Below, one piece after another: positions 49,810-59,222 of a stretch of DNA of 64,000 nucleotides; position 1 is the first letter of the stretch; every line of letters begins with the position of its first letter. Source of the DNA: Streptomyces sp. NBC_01217. GTDB lineage: Bacteria; Actinomycetota; Actinomycetes; Streptomycetales; Streptomycetaceae. The translations under genes and the position numbers were made by a program. Under the pieces are notes generated by a model that had not been told where the DNA came from, did no database searches, and saw only the letters and a program-made list of their open reading frames with translations. Location of the stretch: assembly GCF_035994185.1 (NCBI RefSeq), contig NZ_CP108538.1, forward strand, positions 3,286,001 through 3,350,000, in the 5' to 3' direction.

Positions 49810-50157
49810 ATGCGTCTTCGTTCCACCGTCGCTGCCGCCTTCGGCGCACTCGCGCTCATCGTGACTGTGCCGACCTCCGCCAATGCGGCCTGGGGCGAGT
49901 TCAGGTACACGTTCAGCGGTCTCGACGGCTCCCCGCAGGTCGGCATCCTGTCCGACCCGCCGAGCAGGAGCTGCATCAACCTGCCCGAGGTCGCGGATCC
50001 CGGTTCGTCGAGCCCCGCTCACTCCCCGCGCAACTACACGGACTCGACGGCCGTCGTGTTCTCGGAGGCCGACTGCGAGGGCGACATCTTCGTCCTGCGG
50101 CCGGACGGCGGCCACGCCTCCGAGCGGCTGAAGCTGCGTTCCGTCATCTTCCACTGA
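49810..50157 (+). CDS. Small secreted protein
   Basis: 115 residues; AAGGAG lies 8 bases before the ATG. Signal peptide LRSTVAAAFGALALIVTVPTS with cleavage near NAAWG. The mature 85 residues contain two Cys (SCIN and DCEG) spaced for a disulfide, and VFSEADCEGDIFVLRPDG, similar to small secreted Streptomyces proteins of unknown function (gamma-crystallin-like folds can look like this). A strong terminator follows. Confidence 0.8.
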   Translation: MRLRSTVAAAFGALALIVTVPTSANAAWGEFRYTFSGLDGSPQVGILSDPPSRSCINLPEVADPGSSSPAHSPRNYTDSTAVVFSEADCEGDIFVLRPDGGHASERLKLRSVIFH

Positions 50158-50181
50158 TCCCGCCGCACCACCGCACAGACC

Positions 50182-50212
50182 GAGAGGGGCCGTCCCGGGG
50201 GCGGCCCCTCTC
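50182..50212. terminator. Terminator between convergent genes
   Basis: GAGAGGGGCCG (50182-50192) pairs perfectly with CGGCCCCTCTC (50202-50212), loop of 9. It serves the small secreted protein gene and may serve the convergent lipoprotein gene. Confidence 0.85.
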
Positions 50213-50259
50213 TCGTGCGAGGACCTTGGAATGCAGTAGATGCGTACGGCCTCGAACCG

Positions 50260-50826
50260 TCAGCGGTAGTCCTCCGGGTGGCCCTGCATCCAGGTGTTGA
50301 TGCGGTCGCGGGTGCCCAGCAGTTCGGAGCGATGCATCTCCAGGTTCTCCGTGGAGGTGTCGCCGTCCAGCGTCTTGCGCAGGGTGCTGATCCAGGCCAG
50401 CGGTTCCCTGAAGTGGCCGGGCCCCTGGGCGTCCGCCTTCATGGACTTGTCCAGGCCGGCCAGTTCGTCGTTGACCCGGCCCAGGAAGTAGGCGCAGTTC
50501 GGCGATCCCGGGGTGCAGTTGTCGTTCAGGGTGGCCTGGAGGCCGGCGAAGGCGTCGCGCACGGCCACCGGCCTGTTCGCGGCGGCCTCGGCCGCCGCTT
50601 CCGCTTCCGCGTTCGCGCTCGCCTCGTCCGAGGCGCTCCTCGCCGCGGCGGCGGCGTCGGCCGCCTTGGACGCGGCGGCCTCGTTGGCGGACGGTGCCAC
50701 GTAGGGAACGTCGTCACCCGGCCCCTGAGAGGTGGTGGGGCCGGTGCAGCCCACCAGGAACGCGCCGAGAACCGCTGCCGCGGCCACGGCTGTCGCAGCG
50801 CCACGCGCGTTGCTACGGATGAACAT
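50260..50826 (-). CDS. Predicted lipoprotein
   Basis: 188 residues, GAGGGGGG before the ATG. Lipobox LGAFLVGCTGP with Cys near residue 27. The mature protein has an Ala-rich helical region (NEAAASKAADAAAAARSASD, EAEAAAEAAANRPVAVRDAF) likely to form a coiled coil, and ends in helices (HRSELLGTRDRINTWMQGHP). No function can be assigned. It lies downstream of, and in the same direction as, the TetR/MFS operon but with its own ribosome binding site. Confidence 0.8.
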   Translation of the reverse strand: MFIRSNARGAATAVAAAAVLGAFLVGCTGPTTSQGPGDDVPYVAPSANEAAASKAADAAAAARSASDEASANAEAEAAAEAAANRPVAVRDAFAGLQATLNDNCTPGSPNCAYFLGRVNDELAGLDKSMKADAQGPGHFREPLAWISTLRKTLDGDTSTENLEMHRSELLGTRDRINTWMQGHPEDYR

Positions 50827-50886
50827 GAGGCCCCCCCTCGTTTGGTTGGCCCAGACCATACATCCCGGTCCGGCTACGCGGATCCG

Positions 50887-51468
50887 TCACCCCGTGATCA
50901 AGGTCTGCAACGCGGGTGCGTACAGGTCCGCGAGGTGTTCGGGGGTGGCCTCGGCGCCCGCGCCCTCGCGGTGGAGGCTGAGGGTGGCGCCGAGGCCGAG
51001 GAGGTGGCCGGCGATCAGTTCGGCGCGCAGGGTGCGTTCGGGGCCGGTGAGGCGGGCCGCCAGGGCATCGGTGACCTGTTCGTGGAAGCGGTCGCGCAGC
51101 AGGGAGCGTTCGTCGCGGTTGCCGAGCGAGAAGACGACCCGCAGCAGCGGGTCGGACTGCAGCTCCCGGCGGCGGTTCACCAGCGTCACCACCATGTGGC
51201 GGCCGAGCGTGCCGAGCGGGGCGTCGAAGAGTTCGGCGGCCGCCGGGCCGAAGTCGGCGACGGTGTTGAAGAGCTCCTCCTTGCGGCCGAAGTGCTTGAC
51301 GACCAGGGACGCGCTCACTCCGGCATCCGCCGCGATCCCCCTGATGGTCACCTCGGCGTACGGGCGCTGGGTGAACGCCCGGCGGGCGGCGCGCAGGATC
51401 GCGTCCCGGCCGCTGCCGGCCGCGTCCACGGCACCCGGCGCCGGCACGGTGGCCCGGCCGCTGATCAT
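50887..51468 (-). CDS. TetR family transcriptional regulator
   Basis: 193 residues. The TetR helix-turn-helix occupies the start (RDAILRAARRAFTQRPYAEV then TIRGIAADAGVSASLVVKHF), with the usual helix-3 GVSASLVVKHFGRKEEL. The C-terminal ligand domain is helical and Arg-rich (LTGPERTLRAELIAGHLLGL). It is translationally coupled to the upstream MFS gene by ATGA, so both are co-transcribed and the regulator probably represses the pair in response to an exported compound. Confidence 0.93.
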   Translation of the reverse strand: MISGRATVPAPGAVDAAGSGRDAILRAARRAFTQRPYAEVTIRGIAADAGVSASLVVKHFGRKEELFNTVADFGPAAAELFDAPLGTLGRHMVVTLVNRRRELQSDPLLRVVFSLGNRDERSLLRDRFHEQVTDALAARLTGPERTLRAELIAGHLLGLGATLSLHREGAGAEATPEHLADLYAPALQTLITG

Positions 51469-52973
51469 GCGCTCTCCTGGATCGGCATCGTCCGCACACC
51501 GTCCTTCCGGTCGCCCGGGGTGTCGCGGCTCTCTTCGACCGTACCCGTCGCGGGTGTACGGCTGCCCGGCAGGCACAGCGTGACCAGCAGCGCCGCGAGC
51601 GCCGCGCCCGCCGCGATCAGGAAGACCACCTGGTAGGCGTGGAGCGTCGGGGCCGTCCGGCCGCCCACCAGGAACGTGAGGTTGGCGAGGACCGCGGCCA
51701 CCGTCGCACTGCAAAAGGCCTGCCCGATCGACCGCATCAGGGTGTTGAGGCCGTTGGCCGCGCCCGTCTCGCTGACCGGGACGCCGCGCATGACCAGCGC
51801 GGGCAGCGCCGAGTACGCGATGGCCGTGCCGGAGGCGACGACGGTCGCACCGGCGATGATCAGCCAGAGGCTGTGGCTGGTGAAGTACCGCACCACGTAT
51901 CCGGCCGCGATCACCCCCGCCGCCAGCGCCAGGCTGACCTTCGGACCGTACTTCGCGGAGATCCGCGCCGAGACCGGCGACAGCGCCACCATCATCACGC
52001 CGCCCGGCAGCAGACACAGCCCGCTGACGACGATCGAGGCGCCGGGCCCGTAACCCGTCGACTTCGGCTCCTGCACCATCTGGGCGGTGACCAGCGAGTT
52101 CGCGTAGAAGGCGAAGCCGATCAGCAGGGCGGCGACATTGGTGAACAGGATGGCCGGGCGGGCCGAGACCCGCAGGTCGACCATGGGGGTCGGGACGCGC
52201 AGCTCGTACGCGCCCCAGACCAGCGCCACGACGAGGGCGGCCACCAGCAGTCCGACCGTCCGGGTCGACGTCCAGCCCCAGTCGGCGCCCTGGGTGACCG
52301 CGAGCAGCAGACAGACCAGGGCCCCGGACAGACCCAGCGCACCGACGGCGTCGAAACGGCCGCGGGTGCGGAGCGGGGATTCCGGTACGAACCACAGCAC
52401 CAGCACGATGTCGATGACACCGACCGCGCCCGAGACCCAGAACATCGTGTGCCAGTCGAAGTTCTCGACGACGAGCGCCGCGACCGGCAGCCCGATCGCC
52501 GCGCCGATGCCGAGCGTCGAGCTCATCAGCGCCACGGCGGACAGCACCCGCTCGGGCGGGAGTTCGTCGCGCAGGATGCTGATGCCCAGCGGTGCGACGG
52601 CGAGCGCCGCCCCTTGCAGGGCGCGGCCCGCGATCAGTACCCCGATGTGGGAGCTGACCGCGCACAGGACCGAGCCCATCACCAGCACCCCGAGCGAGGC
52701 GACGAGCACCCGCCGTTTGCCGTACATGTCACCGACCCGGCCCAGGACGGGCGTGAAGACGGCGCCGGTGAGCAGGGTGACGGTGACCAGCCAGCTGGCG
52801 GCGGCCGGGGTGGCGCCGGTGAGGGCCGGGATGTGCGGGAGCAACGGTACGACAATGGTCTGCATGACCGCGACCACCACACCACAGAAGGCCAGCACGC
52901 CGACGGCGAAGCGGGGGTGCGGGGCCCTGTCCGTGGCAGCGGTGGCGGTCGGGGCGGGTATGTCCGCGGGCAT
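51465..52973 (-). CDS. MFS drug exporter, DHA2/EmrB-QacA type (14 TM)
   Basis: 502 residues with the expected pattern of about 14 helices. Motif A is GRVGDMYGKRRVLVASLGVL, the motif B-type Arg is IAGRALQGAALAVAPLG, and motif C-like GIGAAIGLPVAALVVENFDW follows. ALTGATPAAASWLVTVTLLT is typical of the first outward loop of the family. The class uses the proton gradient to expel lipophilic drugs. First gene of an operon with the TetR regulator. Confidence 0.92.
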   Translation of the reverse strand: MPADIPAPTATAATDRAPHPRFAVGVLAFCGVVVAVMQTIVVPLLPHIPALTGATPAAASWLVTVTLLTGAVFTPVLGRVGDMYGKRRVLVASLGVLVMGSVLCAVSSHIGVLIAGRALQGAALAVAPLGISILRDELPPERVLSAVALMSSTLGIGAAIGLPVAALVVENFDWHTMFWVSGAVGVIDIVLVLWFVPESPLRTRGRFDAVGALGLSGALVCLLLAVTQGADWGWTSTRTVGLLVAALVVALVWGAYELRVPTPMVDLRVSARPAILFTNVAALLIGFAFYANSLVTAQMVQEPKSTGYGPGASIVVSGLCLLPGGVMMVALSPVSARISAKYGPKVSLALAAGVIAAGYVVRYFTSHSLWLIIAGATVVASGTAIAYSALPALVMRGVPVSETGAANGLNTLMRSIGQAFCSATVAAVLANLTFLVGGRTAPTLHAYQVVFLIAAGAALAALLVTLCLPGSRTPATGTVEESRDTPGDRKDGVRTMPIQESA

Positions 52974-53108
52974 GGGTCTCCGTACGGTGCTCGGCGGCAG
53001 GTGGCTCGCGCAGGGGTGCACGCGCGTTCACCCCTCAGGGTAAACGGCTGTGCACCCCCTCGGCGACAGGAGGACCGCACACCGCGTTAGCCTCGAAGCC
53101 CCGGGCTG

Positions 53109-53155
53109 CGAGTCGAGTCCGGACGCCCCGGACAAGAACGAGTCGAGTCCGGACG
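53109..53155. repeat. Two copies of a 17-bp direct repeat
   Basis: CGAGTCGAGTCCGGACG occurs at 53109-53125 and 53139-53155, 30 bp apart, just upstream of the small gene at 53186. It could be a regulator site or a slippage product. Confidence 0.5.
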
Positions 53156-53185
53156 ACAAGGAACAAGAAGGCGAAGGTGGCTGCG

Positions 53186-53488
53186 ATGGCGAAGGTTCCG
53201 GCAGCGGCGGTGGCGGCGGGCGGGCTGGTCGGCGGATACGCCGTCGCGCGGTGGACCGGGAAGCGGCCGCTGGGCGGGGTCGCGCTGGCCGCCGCGGGCA
53301 CCGTCGCCGCGTACGAGTGGAACCGGCAGGCCGGGCCGCGCGCGGCCGTCGGGCTGAGCACGGCGTATGTCGCCGCGTTCGCCGGTTCGCACCCGCTGGC
53401 CAAGAAGGTCGGCGCCTGGCCCGCGGTCTTCGCCGTGGCGGGCGGCGTGGCCGCCGCGTCGTGGGCGGTCACCCGCCGGGCCGTCTGA
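53186..53488 (+). CDS. Small membrane-associated protein
   Basis: 100 residues, GAAGGTGG before the ATG. The sequence is Ala/Gly/Val-rich with three weakly hydrophobic segments (AAAVAAGGLVGGYAVARW, GGVALAAAGTVAAYEW, AVFAVAGGVAAASWAV). Native codon use. The family is known in Streptomyces only as hypothetical. No function assigned. Confidence 0.7.
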   Translation: MAKVPAAAVAAGGLVGGYAVARWTGKRPLGGVALAAAGTVAAYEWNRQAGPRAAVGLSTAYVAAFAGSHPLAKKVGAWPAVFAVAGGVAAASWAVTRRAV

Positions 53489-53641
53489 GACCGGCCGGCA
53501 GACAGCCGGTGATGATTTTCCGGACGCGTTGAACGCGGGCGGGAGCCGGGCCGTATTCAAGGGCACTCCCCCGCGTAAGCCGGGTGCGTATCCGTACGAC
53601 AGGACGGGTGCGCACCCGGAGCCCCTCTCGGAGCGGTGGCG

Positions 53642-55024
53642 TTACGCGCCGAACGCCCGCGACACCGTATAGATCAGCAGCCCCGCCAGCGCGCCCACCA
53701 CCGTGCCGTTGATCCGGATGAACTGCAGGTCACGGCCGATGTGTGCCTCGATCTTCTTCGACGTCTGGTCCGCGTCCCAGCTCGCGACCGTGTCACTGAT
53801 CAGCGAGGTGATCTCCGCGCGGTACCTCGTGACGACATGGACCGCCGCGTCCTCCAGCCAGCCCTCCAGCTTGGTCTGCATCCGCCCGTCCGTCGCGAGC
53901 CGCGCGCCGAAGGTCAGCAGTGAGGCCCGCGCCCGCAGCCGTAGTTCGCTCTGCTCGTCCTCCGCCGCAGCGAGCATCATCGTGCGCACCGACGACCAGG
54001 CCGACGCGATGACGTCCTGGACCTCGCCGCGCCCCAGGATCTCCGACTTCAGCCGCTCCGCCCGCGCCCGGGTGTCCGAGTCCGTCTGGAGGTCGGCCGC
54101 GAAGTCCGTCAGGAACGTGTCGATCGCACCGCGCGCCGGGTGCCCCGGCATGTCCCGCATCTCGGTGATGAAGCGCAGCAGTTCCTTGTAGACCCGCTCG
54201 CCCACCCGCTTGTCGACGAACCGCGGCGTCCAGCCCGGCGCCCCGCCCTGCACCGCGTCCATCACCGAATCGCCGTGCAGCACCAGCCAGTCGTGGGCGC
54301 GCACACAGATCAGGTCCACCACCCTGCGGTGGCCGCCGTCGGCGACGATCTTCTCCAGCATCTTGCCGAGCCCGGGGGCGATCTCCGCCGCGTTGGCCCG
54401 CCGGGTGATCGCCTCGGCCACCACGGCCTGCACATCGGAGTCCCGGAGCACCGTCAGCGCGCCGCGCAGCGCGGTCGACAGCTCGGCGGTGACCCGGTCG
54501 GCGTGCTCCGGTTCGGCCAGCCAGGCACCGAGCCTGCCGCCGATTTCGAGGGCGTGGATCCGGCTGCGCACGACATCGCCGGAGAGAAAATTCTCGCCGA
54601 CGAAGGAACCCAGGGAGGCTCCGAGCTGGTCCTTCTTGGTGGGGATGATGGCGGTGTGCGGGATCGGCAGGCCGAGCGGACGCTTGAACAGCGCCGTGAC
54701 GGCGAACCAGTCGGCCAGCGCACCCACCATCCCCGCCTCGGCGGCCGCGGCGACGAAGCCCGGCCAGCCGCCCACACCCGCGTTCTTCGCCCAGGTGGCG
54801 AGGACGTACACGAGCGCGACCAGCAGAAGGAGGCCCGTGGCCGTGGTCTTCATCCGGCGTACGCCGCGACGCTTCTCCTCGTCGGCCGCGGTGTACGCGA
54901 ACGAGGCGAGGGGGGCCGGGCGGACGCCCGGCGCGGGACGGGGCACGCCCGCCACCTGCTCCCGGGCATGCCCCGGCTGTCCCGCACCCTGTTCCCCGGG
55001 TCCGGTCCCATCGATCCGTTCCAT
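53642..55024 (-). CDS. DUF445 family membrane protein
   Basis: 460 residues; ATG (MERIDG) with GGAG six bases upstream. Residues 30-65 lead (FAYTAADEEKRRGVRRMKTT) into the first helix (GLLLLVALVYVLATWA). The signature EAGMVGALADWFAVTALFKR followed by PLGLPIPHTAIIPTKKDQLG is the DUF445 core, with GSFVGENFLSGDVVRSRIHA and long amphipathic helices next, ending in a C-terminal helix (VVGALAGLLIYTVSRAF). The family (Bacillus YheB-like) is conserved but of unknown function, probably linking membrane and cytoplasm. Divergent from the SGNH gene. Confidence 0.9.
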   Translation of the reverse strand: MERIDGTGPGEQGAGQPGHAREQVAGVPRPAPGVRPAPLASFAYTAADEEKRRGVRRMKTTATGLLLLVALVYVLATWAKNAGVGGWPGFVAAAAEAGMVGALADWFAVTALFKRPLGLPIPHTAIIPTKKDQLGASLGSFVGENFLSGDVVRSRIHALEIGGRLGAWLAEPEHADRVTAELSTALRGALTVLRDSDVQAVVAEAITRRANAAEIAPGLGKMLEKIVADGGHRRVVDLICVRAHDWLVLHGDSVMDAVQGGAPGWTPRFVDKRVGERVYKELLRFITEMRDMPGHPARGAIDTFLTDFAADLQTDSDTRARAERLKSEILGRGEVQDVIASAWSSVRTMMLAAAEDEQSELRLRARASLLTFGARLATDGRMQTKLEGWLEDAAVHVVTRYRAEITSLISDTVASWDADQTSKKIEAHIGRDLQFIRINGTVVGALAGLLIYTVSRAFGA

Positions 55025-55169
55025 CCGCTCCACCCGTCCGCGTACGCATCGCCCCCGGTGCCCCGTACGCATTGTCCCTACCTGACCTACTCCCGGGCCG
55101 CACGTCGAGTTCCCGACACCTTGCCCCATCATGGGATCAGTCCGATAACCACGAGGAGACACACCGCCC

Positions 55170-56432
55170 ATGCCCAGGCGCCAGGGGTACGCCCTGCTCA
55201 TCACCCTCGTGGCGGGCACCGCCGCGCTCGCCGCCGGTGTGGCGTTCGCCGGCTCCCTGCTGTTCTCCGGCCCCGGCGCCCGGCCGGAGCGGATCGCCGT
55301 GCCCGAGCAACGGTCCGTGGCCCGTACTCCCGCCGCACCGGCGCACTCCACCGGCCTGTGGACCGCCACCTGGGCGGCGGCTCCCGTCGCCGGGGTGAGC
55401 GACACGTACCGCGGCAGCGACCTGACCCGGCGCACCATCCGTAACGTCGTGCACACCAGCATCGGTGGCGACGCCGCCCGCATCACCCTCTCCAACCTCT
55501 TCGGTACGCACCCGCTGGTCATCGACCACGCCACGGTGAACACCCGCCCGGTGACCTTCCGGGGCGCCGGGACCGCGACCGTCGCCGCGGGCGGGCGGAT
55601 CGTCAGCGACCCGGTGCTCCTCCCGGTCGCCGCCGACGCCGATCTCGTCGTCACCCTGCGCACCCCCACCGCCGAGGGCCCCGTCACCGTCCACCCCGGC
55701 TCCCACCAGACGTCGTACGTGGAGGACGAGCACGGCACCTGGAGCACGACCAGCTGGCGCTACCTCACCGCCGTAGACGTACGCAACGAGAGCGCAGCCG
55801 CCACCGTCGCCGGAACGATCGCGGTGATCGGCGACTCGCTCACCGCGGGCACCTGCTCCACCGTCGACGCGAACAGCCGCTGGCCCGACGTGCTCGCCGA
55901 CCGGCTGCGCGGCCGGTACGGGGTGGCCAACGCGGGGATCTCGGGCAACCGCATCCTGCGCGACGGAGGCGGCGTACGGGCGAGCGCCCGCTTCGACCGC
56001 GACGTACTGGGCGTCGCCGGGGTGAGGACGGTCGTCATCGCGCTCGGCATCAACGACGTACAGCAGTTCCCGCAGGAGACCGACCCGCGGCGCATCACGG
56101 ACGCTCTGCGGTCCATGACCCACCGCGCCCACGCCCGCGGACTGCGGGCCGTCGGGGCGACCCTGATGCCGTACGAGGGGTACCGCTCCTGGACACCCGC
56201 ACAGGAGGCCGTACGGGAACGGGTCAACGAGCTGATCAGGGCGGGCGGGGTCTTCGACTCGGTCATCGACTTCGACAGGGCGGCCCGCGACCCGTACCAC
56301 CCGGCCCGCCTCCTGCCCGCCTACGACTGCGGCGACCACCTCCACCTGAACGACACGGGCTACCAGCGGCTGGGCTCACTGGTGGACCCGGCGGCCCTGG
56401 AACACCACGGACCGGTCTCGGACCGGCTCTGA
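55170..56432 (+). CDS. Secreted SGNH/GDSL hydrolase
   Basis: 420 residues. An uncleaved or cleaved signal (ALLITLVAGTAALAAGVAFAG) is followed by a beta-rich N-domain (about 60-210: LWTATWAAAPVAGVSDTYRG, ARITLSNLFGTHPLVIDHAT) and the SGNH core: block I TIAVIGDSLTAGTCSTVDAN (Ser), block II GVANAGISGNRI (Gly), block III VVIALGINDVQQF (Asn), block V YDCGDHLHLNDTGY (Asp and His). This two-domain form occurs in secreted carbohydrate or lipid esterases. The upstream gap has AGGAGACACACCGCCC. Substrate unknown. Confidence 0.92.
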   Translation: MPRRQGYALLITLVAGTAALAAGVAFAGSLLFSGPGARPERIAVPEQRSVARTPAAPAHSTGLWTATWAAAPVAGVSDTYRGSDLTRRTIRNVVHTSIGGDAARITLSNLFGTHPLVIDHATVNTRPVTFRGAGTATVAAGGRIVSDPVLLPVAADADLVVTLRTPTAEGPVTVHPGSHQTSYVEDEHGTWSTTSWRYLTAVDVRNESAAATVAGTIAVIGDSLTAGTCSTVDANSRWPDVLADRLRGRYGVANAGISGNRILRDGGGVRASARFDRDVLGVAGVRTVVIALGINDVQQFPQETDPRRITDALRSMTHRAHARGLRAVGATLMPYEGYRSWTPAQEAVRERVNELIRAGGVFDSVIDFDRAARDPYHPARLLPAYDCGDHLHLNDTGYQRLGSLVDPAALEHHGPVSDRL

Positions 56433-56503
56433 CGGCGGGACGGGGCCGGGGGACGGTTCGGGGCCCGCCCGGCAGCGGCGGAGGCGGTGTGCTCGGAAGA
56501 GCC

Positions 56504-57232
56504 CTAGCCGGCGCGCCCCTCGCCCTTCTCCAGCCGCCCCCGCTCGCGCTCACGGTCCAGCTCCCGCTCCCGCGCCGCGCCCTTCAGCCGCTGCTTCTCC
56601 GCTCTGCTCCGCTTGCGCTCCACCCCGACGCCGCCCATCAGCGCGAACCCGGTGATCCGTACCCGCGGGGCATCCGGTGAGGGAACGCCCTCGTCCTTCG
56701 AGTGCTCCCCGAAGCCGCCCATGATGCCGATGCCCCTGACCTCGACATTCAGCTCGGGCGGGACCGTCACGTGCATGCCGCCCATGATCGTGAAGCAGCG
56801 GATGACCACCTCGCGGTCCTCGAAGTTCGCCTCGCGCAGATCGATCTCGCCGCCGCCCCACATCGCGAACGCGGTGAACTTCCGGGCCACTGTCCAGTTA
56901 CCCCGGCGGCCGAACCCGCCCCAGAACGCGAACGCACCGCCCGACGTGGCGGGCTTGCCGACACGGTCGGCCCAGCGCACCGCCGAACCGGCCACCGCGG
57001 GGGCGGGGGCGGAACCTGCCGGGGACAACGGGGACAACTGGGTGCCCGGCGCCGGGAGATCGCGGACGATCGGTGCCAACTCCCCATGCGTACGCGCCTT
57101 GTAGGCCGCTTCGAGCCGCTGCTCGAACTCCTCCATCTCCAGCCGGCCCTCGGCCACCGCCTCGCGCAGGATCTCGGCGACACGCTCACGCTCGGCGTCC
57201 GAAGCACGCATTTCCGGAAGGTCACTTGTCAT
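56504..57232 (-). CDS. DUF1707 and LiaF-like domain protein
   Basis: 242 residues. The N-terminal DUF1707 domain starts at about residue 7 (MRASDAERERVAEILREAVA, EGRLEMEEFEQRLEAAYKAR, THGELAPIVRDLP), a helical unit common in actinobacteria. A flexible linker leads to a beta-helix-like cell-wall-active/LiaF-type domain (FTAFAMWGGGEIDLREANFE, VVIRCFTIMGGMHVTVPPEL, VRITGFALMGGVGVERK), ending in a highly charged tail (RERELDRERERGRLEKGEGR). Such proteins are linked to envelope stress. No membrane helix is visible. It sits just downstream of the SGNH gene but on the opposite strand. Confidence 0.88.
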   Translation of the reverse strand: MTSDLPEMRASDAERERVAEILREAVAEGRLEMEEFEQRLEAAYKARTHGELAPIVRDLPAPGTQLSPLSPAGSAPAPAVAGSAVRWADRVGKPATSGGAFAFWGGFGRRGNWTVARKFTAFAMWGGGEIDLREANFEDREVVIRCFTIMGGMHVTVPPELNVEVRGIGIMGGFGEHSKDEGVPSPDAPRVRITGFALMGGVGVERKRSRAEKQRLKGAARERELDRERERGRLEKGEGRAG

Positions 57233-57287
57233 ACCGCGCAGCCTATTGAACGTGTACGCTCCCGTCACCGATCCACTGGTCCAACGG

Positions 57288-58268
57288 TCACCCGCCGGCC
57301 GACGCGTACATCTTCGCGATCACGGCCTCGATGTCCGGCTCCCGCACCGAGAGGTCGACCAGCGGATAGTCCGCGGCGATCCTGGCGACCAGCGGCGCCG
57401 CCGACTCCGAGGACGGGAAGGCCAGCCACTGACGCGGCCCCTCCACCTTCACTGTACGGACCGAAGCCGACTCAAGCCGGATCGGCGGGAGTTGACGCTC
57501 AAGATCGACCACCAGCATCCGCTCGCTCTCGCCCACCTCATGCAGTCCGGCGAGCGCCCCGTCGTACATCAGACGGCCGTGGTCGATCACCATCACGCGC
57601 TTGCAGAGCTGCTCGATATCGGTCAGATCGTGCGTGGTGAGCAGCACGGTCGTGCCGCGTTCGGCATTCAAGTCCCTCAGGAATCCCCGGACTTTGGCCT
57701 TGGAGACGACGTCCAGGCCGATCGTCGGCTCGTCCAGGTACAGCACCTCGGGATCGTGCAGCAGCGCCGCCGCGATGTCTCCGCGCATCCGCTGCCCCAA
57801 CGACAGCTGCCGCACGGGGACGTCCAACAGCTCGGCCAGATCGAGGAGTTCGACACAGCGGTCCAGATTCTCCCGGTAGCGGGCATCGGGAATCCGGTAC
57901 ATCCGGTGCATCAGCCGGTACGAGTCACGCAACGGCAGGTCCCACCAGAGCGTGGTGCGCTGGCCGAACACCACACCGATCCGGTGCGCCAGCCTCGTAC
58001 GCTCCCTGGAAGGGTCGATGCCCGCCACCCGCAGCCGGCCGCCGCTCGGGGTGAGGATGCCGGTCAGCATCTTGATCGTGGTCGACTTCCCGGCGCCGTT
58101 CGGGCCGATGTAGCCGACCATCTCGCCGCGCGCGACGCGGAAGCTGATGGAGTCGACCGCCCGCACCTGACGGCGTTCAGCGCGCATGAAGCCGGTCTTG
58201 CGGCGCACGTCGAAGACCTTTTCGACGTGGTCGAGTTCGATGAAGTCGGTGTCGGTTTCTGCGTTCAT
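57288..58268 (-). CDS. ABC transporter ATP-binding protein
   Basis: 326 residues. Walker A GYIGPNGAGKSTTIKMLTGI, Q-loop VVFGQRTTLWWDLPL, signature VRQLSLGQRMRGDIAAALLH, Walker B EVLYLDEPTIGLD, and H-loop LLTTHDLTDIEQLC are all intact. The C-terminal 90 residues form the typical extension of ABC-2 exporters of the DrrA/NatA kind. Its two permeases lie just upstream in the same direction; together they are a lipid, drug or polymer exporter whose substrate is not evident. Confidence 0.95.
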   Translation of the reverse strand: MNAETDTDFIELDHVEKVFDVRRKTGFMRAERRQVRAVDSISFRVARGEMVGYIGPNGAGKSTTIKMLTGILTPSGGRLRVAGIDPSRERTRLAHRIGVVFGQRTTLWWDLPLRDSYRLMHRMYRIPDARYRENLDRCVELLDLAELLDVPVRQLSLGQRMRGDIAAALLHDPEVLYLDEPTIGLDVVSKAKVRGFLRDLNAERGTTVLLTTHDLTDIEQLCKRVMVIDHGRLMYDGALAGLHEVGESERMLVVDLERQLPPIRLESASVRTVKVEGPRQWLAFPSSESAAPLVARIAADYPLVDLSVREPDIEAVIAKMYASAGG

Positions 58269-58328
58269 GTCCGATGCCCTCGCCCTGCTCGGTGTTCGGT
58301 GCTCGGTGCTCAATGTTCCGTGTTTCCG

Positions 58329-59222
58329 TCAGCTTCCCGTGCTGCGGTACGCGCGCAGGCCCCGGCGCCAGGCCAGGCCCGCGAGCAGCCAGCACAGCCC
58401 CGCCACCACCGGGGGCAGGAACGCCACCCACTCCGGCAGGTCCAGCGGATAGTCCCGGCCCAGGACGTACAGCGCGGGCAGCCAGTTCACGAAGGCCAGC
58501 GGCACCACGAACGTGACCCCGCGCACCAGGTCCTTCCCGAAGATCGACGGCGGGTACTGGAGCAGCGTGTTCCCTCCGTACGTGAAGGAGTTCTGCACCT
58601 CGGAGGCGTCCTGCGCGACGAACTGGAACGCCGCCCCGGCCACGAACACCGCCGCGAAGATCGCCGCCCCGCTCAGCAGCATCAGCACGATCATCGCCGC
58701 CTTCAGCGGGGTCCAGTCGATGTCCAGCGTCACCAGCGCGTACCCGAGAACCAGCGCCCCCTGGGTGATCCGCCCCATCCTGCGCAGCGCGAACCGGTCC
58801 GCGGCGACCTGGGCCAGCACCGGCGCCGGCCGCACCAGCAGCGTGTCCAGCGTGCCGTCGCGCACCCGCCGCCCCAGCCGGTCCATCGAGCCCATCACCA
58901 GATCCGCGAGACCGAACGCGGTGCCCGAGGCCCCGTACAGCAGCGCGATCTCCGGCAGCGTGTAACCGCCCAGCGCGTCCACGTGCTGGAACATCAGCAG
59001 GATCGCGACGAAGTCGAAGGCGGTCACCGCGAAGTTCCCGAACGCCGTCATCGCGAACGAGGCGCGGTACGCCATCGTCGAGCGCAGCCACATCGCCGCG
59101 ATCAGCCCGTATGCCCGGACCCCCTCGACGAACCGCGACCGCTCGACGAACACCACCGCGGGCACGTCCGCCGCCGCCCCGGCCACCTCCGCCGCTTCCA
59201 CCGCACCGGCCGTCTCAGCCAC
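58329..59222 (-). CDS. ABC-2 type permease 2
   Basis: 297 residues from GTG with AGGAGG 11 bases upstream. Six hydrophobic helices: FAMTAFGNFAVTAFDFVAIL, ALLYGASGTAFGLADLVMG and others; GKDLVRGVTFVVPLAFVNWL precedes the last helices. The sequence belongs to the DUF990/ABC2_membrane_6 group that works with the upstream permease. It overlaps that gene by 8 bases, so they are made together. The first 25 residues are Ala/Glu-rich and may be poorly conserved. Confidence 0.9.
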   Translation of the reverse strand: MAETAGAVEAAEVAGAAADVPAVVFVERSRFVEGVRAYGLIAAMWLRSTMAYRASFAMTAFGNFAVTAFDFVAILLMFQHVDALGGYTLPEIALLYGASGTAFGLADLVMGSMDRLGRRVRDGTLDTLLVRPAPVLAQVAADRFALRRMGRITQGALVLGYALVTLDIDWTPLKAAMIVLMLLSGAAIFAAVFVAGAAFQFVAQDASEVQNSFTYGGNTLLQYPPSIFGKDLVRGVTFVVPLAFVNWLPALYVLGRDYPLDLPEWVAFLPPVVAGLCWLLAGLAWRRGLRAYRSTGS